A stretch of 64,000 nucleotides of DNA from Nematopogon swammerdamellus. Lineage: Eukaryota > Arthropoda > Insecta > Lepidoptera > Adelidae. Position 1 is the first letter of the stretch; every line of letters starts with the position of its first letter. Positions 40,422 to 49,518 of this stretch are shown piece by piece. The notes beneath the pieces are model-generated. The model saw nothing but the letters and a program-made list of their open reading frames with translations. It searched no databases and was not told where the DNA came from. Position numbers and translations under genes: made by a program. The stretch is taken from the NCBI GenBank assembly GCA_946902875.1, contig OX336351.1, positions 4,275,761 to 4,339,760 on the forward strand. The letters are read 5' to 3'.

Positions 40422-42947
40422 ATGTCACGAGTTCCTCATAGTCCGGTGAAGACCCGGAAAGGAGCGACGAAAAAAGAACTCACCGTAGAGCTCATCGCGG
40501 CGAGCGCCGAGTCCGACTTACAACCGGGCACGTCCGCCGCCGCACGGGCGCCCGTCCGCGCCGCTGCCACAGACGTCGCAGCTGCTACGACGAGCGCGGC
40601 GCACCCCGCCCGACCACTACGCGACGACGACACGCCGGTAGCTGACTCGGGATTCGCCGGGGCCACGCCTGGCACACAGGTTAGTGCCGGGCTCTACGGA
40701 CTGATGCCGCCGCCGCCCAGCGACGTATCGCGTCCGACGACGCGTCGCGACGACGACGGAGCGTCGCGCTTCTCGACCGCATCGAGAAGATCGACGTATC
40801 TGCGTGAGCGCGCTGCGCTGCGTGCGATGCAAGAAGCGCACGCAATTGAGGAAGAAATCGAGCGGCAACGCCGCCGCTTAGAGATCGTCCGACAGAGGGA
40901 GAGGGTCGAGCTGTCCCGTATCGCCGCGGAGGAAGAAGAGGAAATTCGTACTATCCGCTTCGAGACTGCCTCGCAGCGAGACATGGAGGGAAGCCGCCGC
41001 GAAAGTATCCGCAGCTGGCTAGAGGACTCCGCCGCCGCCGCGCGCCGGCACGCCGCCGCCGCCGCCGCCGCCGCGCCGTCCGAACAGCACGCCCGCTCCG
41101 ATCCCGCCCCGCCGACGCGGCCACTGCCGCGCACGCCGAGGGCGGCCCAGTCGTCTCGACAAGATAGAGACGAAATGGCTTCGTCGCGTCCTGACGCCTC
41201 GCCGCACCGCCGATCCATGACACCGGGCCGGCAGTCGCGGAACGAAGCAATGGCAGAGCACACACGAATCATCGTGGATGCGATGTCCCAGTTGCACATC
41301 CGACGAGAAGAGAAATTAGATTACCGCAATGTATGTCGGAATCTACCAACATTCACCGGAACAATGAATGAATGGATGCCGTTCAAACGAGCGTACGATG
41401 ACTCGAAGAAGCAGGGCCGGTTCTCTAAGGAGGAGAACCTGGCGCGCCTGCGTCTGGCTTTGAAAGGTAAAGCGCTAGAGACAGCGAAGTCTCTTCTCGT
41501 GATGTCGGAGGACCCGGACGAGATCGTGGACGCGTTAGAAGAACGGTTCGCCCATCCCGTCCTAATTGTTAAAGAAGTGGAGAGGGAGGTGGAGGAGTTG
41601 CCGAAGCTGCCGCTGGACTACGCCGAGCAGCTACCCGACTTCGTCGCGAAGGCCCGCAGCTCCATCACACTATTGGAGAAGCTGCGGGAGCACCACCACC
41701 ATCTACGCTGCGATGTGCATCTGTCGATATTAGAAAAAATGCCCATCACACTCCGCTCATTGTGGACCACGTGGGCAAATATAAATGATGACGGATCAGA
41801 GTCCAAAAATATGACTTTGCTACGTTTCCTTCGCTCGGAGGTGAAAAACGTTCGTAACTATTCTTTGCCTCCGAAGGCCGACCCGAAACCGAAGGAACAA
41901 AAACAAAATATATTTGCGGTACAAGAAAGGACCGCGAATAAAGCTCAAAAATCGACATGCACTACGGCGCAAACAGGCCGCGCCACTCCGAGCGAAGGAA
42001 ATAAGTGTCCACTGTGCGCGGACCGACATCCCGTTGCACAGTGTGCACTAATGAAACGCATGTCGATAGACGAGCGATGGAACTGGGCGAAGAAAGAAGG
42101 CGCCTGCTTCTCGTGCTTAAGAAAGCACTTTATTACAGACTGCAAAAATAAAAAGAAATGTGAAGTAAACACGTGCACGCGATATCACAATCGTTTACTG
42201 CACTACGACAACACAGCTGCAGAAAAGGTGCCATCTACGCCTGTCTCAGTCGGATGTCTCACGCACAGCTATCCGACAGCCGCACCAGGTCGCGGTGCCA
42301 TGCCAGAGCGGCGGCGCCCCTCTTCGCGGACACGACGAACGACTCGACGTCGAGGCCGCGGCCGCAAGAAACGACAAGGCCGCCGACAGCAAATAGACCG
42401 GGCGGATCAGATTCCAATTGGAATCCAACAAGGAGAATCGTTCCGCTCGGAGACGTCGCAGAAACTCGCGCCCGACTTCAAGATCGACGACATCGTTGTC
42501 ATCGGTGACCCCGCCTCGCCTCGTGACGTATGGCCGCGCGGGCGAGTCGTACGCACGCACCCCGCTGACGACGGATGCGTGCGTGTGGTCGTCGAAATCA
42601 AGACGTCGGCCCGTGTCTACAAGCGGGCGGCACGGAACGTAACCGCGCTGCCCGCCGACGAGGCAGCTTACGCCAACAGCTGTCCACGGCCGACGGCGCG
42701 CGCAATGCATGAGAGGGGTACTCGCACCGCGCCTCGAGCCGCCACAACGACAGAGACGCGCGCCGCCGCCGCCCACACTGGCGCGGCGCGCTCGCCCGAC
42801 GCAGCTTCAGCCAACAGCCCCGCGTCGAGCGTCACGGCCGAGAGCACGGTGCATGTCGCACGCACCGCAGCTCGGGCCGCTACAGCAACAGAGCTCGCGC
42901 CGACACAGCCGCGGCGCGCTCGCTCGCCGCCGCCGCGTCCGCTATGA
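40422..42947 (+). CDS. Inner element gag with aberrant C-terminal fusion
   Basis: The frame is 841 codons. Residues 1-115 are low-complexity (Ala/Arg/Pro). A charged coiled coil with ALRAMQEAHAIEEEIERQ follows at about 125-190. The BEL/Pao capsid-like region (NLPTFTGTMNEWMPFKRAYD, LRLALKGKALETA) is at about 305-465. Two zinc-binding clusters are at about 529-541 (CPLCADRHPVAQC) and 563-595 (CFSCLRKHFITDC, CEVNTCTRYHNRLLH). After residue 600 the expected protease is absent. Instead comes a piece like the pol linker (DRADQIPIGIQQGESF), then a copy of the integrase C-terminal module (KIDDIVVIGDPASPRDVWPR), then an Ala/Arg-rich tail to a TGA at 42945-42947. Confidence 0.85.
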   Translation: MSRVPHSPVKTRKGATKKELTVELIAASAESDLQPGTSAAARAPVRAAATDVAAATTSAAHPARPLRDDDTPVADSGFAGATPGTQVSAGLYGLMPPPPSDVSRPTTRRDDDGASRFSTASRRSTYLRERAALRAMQEAHAIEEEIERQRRRLEIVRQRERVELSRIAAEEEEEIRTIRFETASQRDMEGSRRESIRSWLEDSAAAARRHAAAAAAAAPSEQHARSDPAPPTRPLPRTPRAAQSSRQDRDEMASSRPDASPHRRSMTPGRQSRNEAMAEHTRIIVDAMSQLHIRREEKLDYRNVCRNLPTFTGTMNEWMPFKRAYDDSKKQGRFSKEENLARLRLALKGKALETAKSLLVMSEDPDEIVDALEERFAHPVLIVKEVEREVEELPKLPLDYAEQLPDFVAKARSSITLLEKLREHHHHLRCDVHLSILEKMPITLRSLWTTWANINDDGSESKNMTLLRFLRSEVKNVRNYSLPPKADPKPKEQKQNIFAVQERTANKAQKSTCTTAQTGRATPSEGNKCPLCADRHPVAQCALMKRMSIDERWNWAKKEGACFSCLRKHFITDCKNKKKCEVNTCTRYHNRLLHYDNTAAEKVPSTPVSVGCLTHSYPTAAPGRGAMPERRRPSSRTRRTTRRRGRGRKKRQGRRQQIDRADQIPIGIQQGESFRSETSQKLAPDFKIDDIVVIGDPASPRDVWPRGRVVRTHPADDGCVRVVVEIKTSARVYKRAARNVTALPADEAAYANSCPRPTARAMHERGTRTAPRAATTTETRAAAAHTGAARSPDAASANSPASSVTAESTVHVARTAARAATATELAPTQPRRARSPPPRPL

Positions 42948-43150
42948 CAGAGCGGGCGCACATCACGGTCAGACGCGGCTTTCGCCAACAGCATCGCGTC
43001 GACCGTCTCCTCCGAGAGCGCAGTGCACGTCACACGCACCGCGCCTCGGGAACCTACAGCAACAGAGGCAGCTTACGCCAACAGCTGCCTGCGGCCGACG
43101 GCGCGCGCGGAGCACGACACTCGCACCGCGCCTCGAGCCGCAACATTAAC
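42390..43150 (+). repeat. Rearranged segment: copies of pol 3' sequences in place of protease
   Basis: 42390-42460 resembles 44867-44931 (ACCGGGCGGA ... GAATCGTTCCGCTCGGA). 42470-42665 resembles 46015-46200 (AAGATCGACGACAT, CGCCTCGTGACGTATGGCCG). The Ala-rich tail is repeated several times through 43150. Confidence 0.85.
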
Positions 43151-46100
43151 AGAGGTAAACAAACTGTTCACGGAGGGATACGCGGAAGTCTGCGACGCGG
43201 CCTCCGCACCGAAAGTGCCGACATGGCACCTACCTCACTTCGGCGTGGTGAACGCTCACAAACCGGGCAAGCTGCGGCTAGTTTTTGACGCCGCAGCGAA
43301 GGCAGGAGGCCGCTCACTGAATGATTATTTACTGACCGGGCCGGACCTCCTGAGTTCCCTCCTCGGAGTACTGATGCGATTCCGAGAGGGAAAATACGCC
43401 GCGACCGCCGATATCAAAGATATGTTTCTTCGAATAAAAATAAGAGAAGAGGACCAGTACGCGCTGCGATTCATATGGCGCGACTCTACGAGAGGGGGAG
43501 GGCTTCAAGAATTCAAGATGACCTCCCTCATCTTCGGCGCGACCTCTTCCCCCACCTCCGCGATATTTATAAAAAATAAAAATGCAGAGGCAGAAGAAAA
43601 TGATTTCCCGCGCGCAGCAAGAGTGACGCGGGAAAACTTCTACATGGATGACTGCGTGGTCAGTGTCGACGAAGAAGAGGAAGCCGTACAGCTGGCCGCC
43701 GACCTACGGGAGCTGCACAGGCGAGGCGGCTTCGATTTGACGGGCTGGGCGAGCAACACGCCCCGCCTCATCAACAGTCTGCCTGCCAACGCGAGAAGCC
43801 GGAAGGGCAAAATAGACCTGGCGGACACGGACATCGAGCCCGAGAGGACACTCGGGCTCATATGGGAACCCCAGCAGGATAGATTGGGGTTCAACCTCTC
43901 CTTCTCCAGAATATCTAAGGAGATAGTGGAAGGAGAGATACGGCCGACAAAAAGACAAGTGTTGTCGGTCGTCATGTCCGTGTTTGATCCGCTGGGTCTC
44001 GCCTCGCCTGTAACAGTACGCGGCCGCATTCTTCTGCAAGACATCTGGCGCAGCGCAGTGACATGGGACGAGCCGATCACCGACACCGACAACAACAAGT
44101 GGCGAGATTGGCTCGCTGAGATGAAGCAGCTCGCGAGCGTAGAGATACCGCGCCACTACGCTCCGCGCACGACCAATATAGAGCTGCACACATTCACCGA
44201 CGCGTCCGAGCAGGCATACGGTGCCGCATGTTATTTTGTATTCACCGCCGGTGCAGAGAGACGAGCCGTACTCGTAGCGAGCAAAGCTCGAGTAGCTCCA
44301 CTGCGCCCACTATCCATTCCACGGATGGAGCTGCAAGCGGCGCTGCTTGGCGCGCGACTTGCGCAAGCAGTGAGCCGCGAGCATGCAAATAAGCCGGCGG
44401 TGAAATATTACTGGACGGACGCGCGGACGGCATTAACGTGGATCAAAACTGACCCACGCAACTTTAAAGCTTTCGTAGCCCACCGCCTCGGTGAAATTGA
44501 CGAATTAACTAATCGAAGCGAATGGCGGTGGGTGCCTACGAAGGAAAATCCCGCTGACGTCATCACGCGGGACATCGGAGAGCTGAACCTGCAGCAGGAC
44601 GGCAAGTGGTACACAGGACCGTCCTTCCTCACGCGCCCGACATCGGAGTGGCCCGCGCAGCCGGCCGAACTCGACGACGACGACGACATCGGCACGGAAG
44701 AATTAAAACCAAAAACAATCGGCTGCCTCGCTACGACCGCGAGCCGCGACGCGCTGCCAGACCCGCGGCGCTTCTCTTCGTGGACGCGGCTCGCACGAGC
44801 GGCAGCGAACGTGCTATATTTCATAGATAAGCTGCGCGGGCGCGCAAACCAACTGGATCGTCAACACGTGGACCGGGCGGAACGGATTCTAATTAGAATC
44901 CATCAAGACGAATCGTTCCGCTCGGAAATCAAGGCGCTGAAGGAGGGACGGACAATCGACGCTACGAGCCGTCTACGAGAGCTCCGACCGGTCGTAGCAC
45001 AGGATGGGCTGCTACGACTGCAGGGGCGCATCGCTAAAGCAAAAATAGCGAGAAGCGCCAAGTCACCAATAATATTGGACGGTGACTCATACGTGGGGCG
45101 CTTAATAATCATGCAAGAGCATATAAAAGCGCACCACGGAAACAACGAAGCTGTCATCAATAACATCCGACAGAAATATTGGATACTGCGGCTGAGGCCG
45201 ACAGTACGCGGCGTGGCGAGTCGCTGTCAGACTTGCCGCGTCGCACGTGCGACCGCGCACAACCCACCGATGGCGGACCTGCCTACGATCCGCCTCGAAC
45301 ATCACCATCGGCCGTTCACCAACACCGGGATCGACTATTTTGGACCCATGGACGTCACCATCGGGCGACGTCACGAGAAAAGATGGGGAGTGCTGCTCAC
45401 GTGCATGACCACGCGAGCAGTACACATGGAGCTCGCCGCGTCGTTAGACACCGACTCAGCGATAATGGCGCTGCGGCGGTTCATGGCCAGACGGGGACCG
45501 CCGGCCGTACTTATAAGTGACAACGGCACGAACTTTCACGGCGCGGACAACGAGCTCAAGAAGGCGTTCGCAGAGATCGACATGGAAGAAATACGTCGCT
45601 TCGCGTTGAACAGAGGGGCCGAATGGCGTTTCATTCCCCCCCACTCGCCAAATTTTGGGGGGGCGTGGGAACGATTAGTGCGCAGCATCAAAAGCGCACT
45701 GCGGGTCACCCTGAAAGAAAGGTCACCGAAGCCGGAAGTCTTGATGACATTGCTAACAGAGGCAGAGTTCGCGGTCAACTCACGTCCGCTGACTCATGTC
45801 TCCGTGAACCCGGATGACCCAGAAGCCCTGACCCCTAATCATTTTCTTCTGGGGTCCTCAACCGGGCTCCCTACGCCGGGAGTCTTCGACGACGGTGACC
45901 TGATCCGCCGGAAGCAGTGGCGCACTGCACAGAGGCTCGCAGACATGTTCTGGAGCAGATGGGTACGCGAGTACCTACCGACGCTGCAGCCGAGGACGCC
46001 GGACGGCGCCAACCCCGACCTCAAGATCGACGATATTGTGATCATCGCTGACCCTGCCTCGCCCCGCAACGTATGGCCGCGTGGGCGAGTAGTGCGCACG

Positions 46101-46664
46101 CATCCCGGCGACGACGGGCGCGTGCGTGTCGTCGAAGTAAAAACATCGACGGGAATCTACAAACGGGCGGCGCGGAATGTTATCGCGCTGCCCGTCGACG
46201 CAGCAAGTGACACACAGCCGGTCAGGGGGCCGGCTGCACCGAACGAGGGGCTGGCACCACACTCTGCCGCCCCTCCTCCGCCGGCGACCGATGCAGCTTT
46301 GGACAACAGCCTCGCGTCGGCCGCCGTCCCCGAGAGCGCGGTGCACGTCACACGCACCGCGCCTCGGGCAATCGCCGCAACGGAGACGCGCGCCGCTGCC
46401 GCCAACACTGGCGCGGCGCGCTCGCCAGACGCAGCTACCGCGCCCGCTAACATAGAGCGGGCGCACGCCGCCGGTGCACGCGCACCTAGCGCAGCCCGGC
46501 TCGCCGCCGCCGCCGCCGCGCCCACCGACATAGGGCGAGCGGACGACGCCGCCGCCGCCGCACCCGCTATCACCGGGCGGGCGCACTCCATCGGTGCATG
46601 CGCACTGAGCGCTGCGCCGTACGCCGCGCCGCCCGCCGCCGCAGCAACCGCGCCCGCAGTGTAG
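42948..46664 (+). CDS. Inner element pol: RT, RNase H, integrase (no protease)
   Basis: The frame is open from directly after the gag TGA, with first Met at 43023 and stop at 46664. Counting from that Met: RT from about residue 45, with LRLVFDAAAKAGGRSLND, TADIKDMFLRI and catalytic FYMDD (about 207-210); RNase H from about 391 (FTDASEQAYGA); integrase zinc region near 700 (HIKAHHG ... CQTC); integrase core with NTGIDYFGP, ISDNGTNFHGA and PNFGGAWERLVRS (about 768-885); C-terminal module KIDDIVIIADPASPRNVWPR near 1000; then a long Ala-rich tail. The RT starts abruptly, lacking the usual upstream pol region. Its GC-rich codon use contrasts sharply with the outer element. Confidence 0.9.
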   Translation, partial: QSGRTSRSDAAFANSIASTVSSESAVHVTRTAPREPTATEAAYANSCLRPTARAEHDTRTAPRAATLTEVNKLFTEGYAEVCDAASAPKVPTWHLPHFGVVNAHKPGKLRLVFDAAAKAGGRSLNDYLLTGPDLLSSLLGVLMRFREGKYAATADIKDMFLRIKIREEDQYALRFIWRDSTRGGGLQEFKMTSLIFGATSSPTSAIFIKNKNAEAEENDFPRAARVTRENFYMDDCVVSVDEEEEAVQLAADLRELHRRGGFDLTGWASNTPRLINSLPANARSRKGKIDLADTDIEPERTLGLIWEPQQDRLGFNLSFSRISKEIVEGEIRPTKRQVLSVVMSVFDPLGLASPVTVRGRILLQDIWRSAVTWDEPITDTDNNKWRDWLAEMKQLASVEIPRHYAPRTTNIELHTFTDASEQAYGAACYFVFTAGAERRAVLVASKARVAPLRPLSIPRMELQAALLGARLAQAVSREHANKPAVKYYWTDARTALTWIKTDPRNFKAFVAHRLGEIDELTNRSEWRWVPTKENPADVITRDIGELNLQQDGKWYTGPSFLTRPTSEWPAQPAELDDDDDIGTEELKPKTIGCLATTASRDALPDPRRFSSWTRLARAAANVLYFIDKLRGRANQLDRQHVDRAERILIRIHQDESFRSEIKALKEGRTIDATSRLRELRPVVAQDGLLRLQGRIAKAKIARSAKSPIILDGDSYVGRLIIMQEHIKAHHGNNEAVINNIRQKYWILRLRPTVRGVASRCQTCRVARATAHNPPMADLPTIRLEHHHRPFTNTGIDYFGPMDVTIGRRHEKRWGVLLTCMTTRAVHMELAASLDTDSAIMALRRFMARRGPPAVLISDNGTNFHGADNELKKAFAEIDMEEIRRFALNRGAEWRFIPPHSPNFGGAWERLVRSIKSALRVTLKERSPKPEVLMTLLTEAEFAVNSRPLTHVSVNPDDPEALTPNHFLLGSSTGLPTPGVFDDGDLIRRKQWRTAQRLADMFWSRWVREYLPTLQPRTPDGANPDLKIDDIVIIADPASPRNVWPRGRVVRTHPGDDGRVRVVEVKTSTGIYKRAARNVIALPVDAASDTQPVRGPAAPNEGLAPHSAAPPPPATDAALDNSLASAAVPESAVHVTRTAPRAIAATETRAAAANTGAARSPDAATAPANIERAHAAGARAPSAARLAAAAAAPTDIGRADDAAAAAPAITGRAHSIGACALSAAPYAAPPAAAATAPAV

Positions 46665-47228
46665 TGCGGGCGCACGCCGCCGGCGCACGCGCACCCTGCG
46701 CTGCGCCGCCTCGCCGCCCCCGCCGCTGCCGCCGCCGCAGAGCAACGCGACGCCGGCACGCGCCGGACGACGGGACTCCTGATGCCACCGCAACAATAGA
46801 GCGCCGCACCGATCGCCGACACTGCAGTCGGCGCACCGCGGCGCGAGCCGACCCAGGCAATGGGTCGGCATCTCATCACGGCTTCACCCAGTCAGCCGGG
46901 AGGCTGAGCACGGAGCCAGCCGCCAAGTCACGACAGGAGCTACACCGGTCTTCACGTCGGACGCGGGATTAGCTAGCAGCCGGACTACATGGGGTCCAGC
47001 CAGGCGGCCAACCGCGCCCGGAGGATGGAGCACGGACGACGCCGCACCTGCAGCGGGAAGAGCCAAGCAGCCGGACGATGTGGAGTCCAGCCAGGCAGCC
47101 AACCGGTTCTGCAGGGAGACGGCGCCGTGGTAGCCCGAGCTGTCGTCTGCGACGTGGAGCAGTCGCCCTTGGGGCGAGACGTCGGCAACTACGGCTGGAT
47201 GAACGCGAGCGTGTCATGAGAGGGGATC

Positions 47229-49518
47229 TGTTGCCGACAGACCTCAAAAGTGCGGTCTAGCTAGTTAAATCGGCATCCAGGTAGTCATATTTAGGTAAAG
47301 TGTTGCGAGAGGCTCCTGCCTCTTATGAGTGCCATCCCGCGAGGTGGACAAGTGCGTAGCGCAGTGGACTTTGCGCTGCGCACATAGATATAGAACACTT
47401 TTACTTAAGATTGATGAATGAATAATGTTTGTAGTTTATAGTTTACACTTTTTTATAATTTTATTATTTACAACTTGATAGATACATAGTTTACATTTTT
47501 ATATTTTACATTGATATTTTTAGTTTTTTTTGGAAACAAGAATTATTGTAAAATCATGATAAAAATGTAACTTAAAATCGTGCTATAATGTTGGAATATT
47601 ATATAGAGTTAAAATCATTATTCATATTGCATAACATGTTGTAATGTAACGGGCGTGGAGGGAGCTTGCTAACACATTGAATAAACGAATATACAACGCG
47701 TAAGTGCGTATGTGTTAGTAAGCAACCTCCACGCCGTGTCCGTTGTCTGGAAAAACCCAGGCAACGGTTTTGCGCACGGCCCGACTCCGACCGTGGGAAA
47801 GTATTGTTTCGCCAAGGCCGGGGCGAGGATTGAGCGACCCTCCCGATCGGACTGTGGCCGTGAAGGAGGCCGCGAAAATAACTTGGAAAAATGAAAATGT
47901 TATGTATGCCAATCGATAGAGCTGAAAATGTAGATTCCAAATATGTAACTGTTATTAAAATTGTACGGTTGGTTTTCGAGAAAAACCGCACGCACGCTCT
48001 ACGCGGGTGCGGTGATTTTCCCCTGTTTTCCCGACTGGAGGCTCAGTCTCTGATAGACTTGGGACATGTGGGGTACCACTGGAACCGCCTGGAGGAGACG
48101 AACAGAATGGTATACTGTTTGTCATGATAGGAATCCTCCAGGCCCGAGTCTGAGGCCCGATCTCCCATAACGTGCTAGCGCGCCACGCCAGTGGCGACGC
48201 CTCGCGGGGGACGGGCGGACTCGGCGCGCGGAAAGCGAGACAGAGCACCGCGCGGGTTAGAAAAGTGTTTTCCGTACCTTGGGTACGGAAAATGATTTTT
48301 CACCCACATGTCCAATACCTCTTTGGGACGGGCTCGACTTAGCGCATCTTTTGAGCTACCTTGGGTAGCTCTAATATTTTTTCTATAGGCGCTAGGTCGG
48401 GCGAACACTTAGTATGCAGAGAGGACCTTGGGCCCTCTCTCAGCTAAGCCCGGATAGGGAGGGGTATGGTTGTATAGGAAAACTATAGTGTTTTTCAGCC
48501 CCTATTCGGGCATACCACTCCACAGGACGAGAGTGGTATGGTTTCCTAGCCAGGTCGTTCCAAAGAGAATAAACTTTAGGGAGCCTCTAGTCGGAAACAG
48601 TAAGGCTGAGTGCCATGCCGAATGGCATATATAGATAAAAAAGTAAGCTCTATCGATTGGCCAAATGTGTATATGTATATTTTTGGGAAAAAATAAATAT
48701 TTAGTCGGACGGCGCACTCTTGCGTCTCGGTCGGTCGGACGCAGCGACCTCAGGCGGCGTAGAGAGGCGAAAAAGAGAAAGTTTTTTGAGCTTTTAATAT
48801 AAATATAGGGCCACCTTGGGTGGCCCGGCAGTTCTTCTACCACACTCGCCTAGTGCGCCTCGTTCACTCCGGAGTTGAACTAGCCTCTCGTCAGCCACTG
48901 GATCCGTCGGAGACCTTCGTTCTTGCAGTCGTGCGTTCCACCTCGGTGGCTCGTACTTCGGTCGGGGCGGAGGCTGCGGCGGAGCTGTCGTGAGGTGAGC
49001 CGTGCTGTGTTGCCGTGTTAGCCTACTGTAGACCTGACCCTCGGGGTCCTTCACGGGTGACCTCCCAACATGGCTTGGTAGTAGGCAGCCCGTGAAGTTC
49101 GGTCTCATAGGCGCACAGCGGCCAGTCGGCTCGCGCAGAGTAAGTGGTGTACGTACACGCAGTACGTACCTAATTGTTTCGTCAAGTGACTCTCTATCGC
49201 CGCCGTAGTAGCGTTGACCGGCCACAAGTCGCGGAGTACACCGTCCGGCGCCATTGTACCATAGACGCGTATTTTATTCACTCCTGCGTCGCTCGCGCAT
49301 CCGCGCCCGTCCATTCCCGTTCCTCTCCGCGGAGCGGACGACAAGACTCACGTCGGATCGCGCGGGTTCAAAGGGTACATATCCCTCGACAGGGGAGGTC
49401 GCGATCGTATTGGTAGCGGTCGCGATCGTTCCTAAGGACGGTGGGTCAGCGCCCAGGAAGCCCGCTCTGAGGGTGCCGCGCACCGCAACTCAGCTCGGCG
49501 GGCGGCTCGGCTTCAACA
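47229..49518 (+). repeat. 3' LTR of inner BEL/Pao
   Basis: Same 2290 bp as 38092-40381 at a constant offset of 9137, with no difference noticed by eye. Its end at ...TTCAACA is followed by GATAT and the resumed outer element. Confidence 0.95.

Larger units (their letters stand above)
38092..49518 (+). mobile_element. Inner BEL/Pao element with 2290-bp LTRs, internally rearranged
   Basis: The LTRs at 38092-40381 and 47229-49518 are each 2290 bp, with TG...CA ends and a GATAT duplication at 38087-38091 and 49519-49523. Every translated stretch I compared between the two LTRs is identical. The internal 6.8 kb is GC-rich and has a tRNA-Tyr-type PBS, a gag-like frame, a pol frame (RT, RNase H, integrase) and a purine-rich GAGAGGGGA tract before the 3' LTR. 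Protease and the pol N-terminus are missing and replaced by duplicated pol 3' segments. It is probably defective on its own. Confidence 0.92.

Noticed and set aside
38462..40449. Short frames repeated identically in both inner LTRs
   Set aside because: Identity follows from LTR duplication; none shows a domain, and the same DNA forms hairpins.
45975..46879. Long antisense frames (240-298 codons) opposite the inner pol tail
   Set aside because: They are Cys/Gly/Arg-rich shadows of the Ala/Arg-rich GC-rich repeats, and no motif supports them. The same applies to 40694-41299 and 42246-42776.
49254..49518. N-terminal extension of the outer pol frame
   Set aside because: This part is inner-element LTR that happens to be in frame; element coding sequence starts at 49519.
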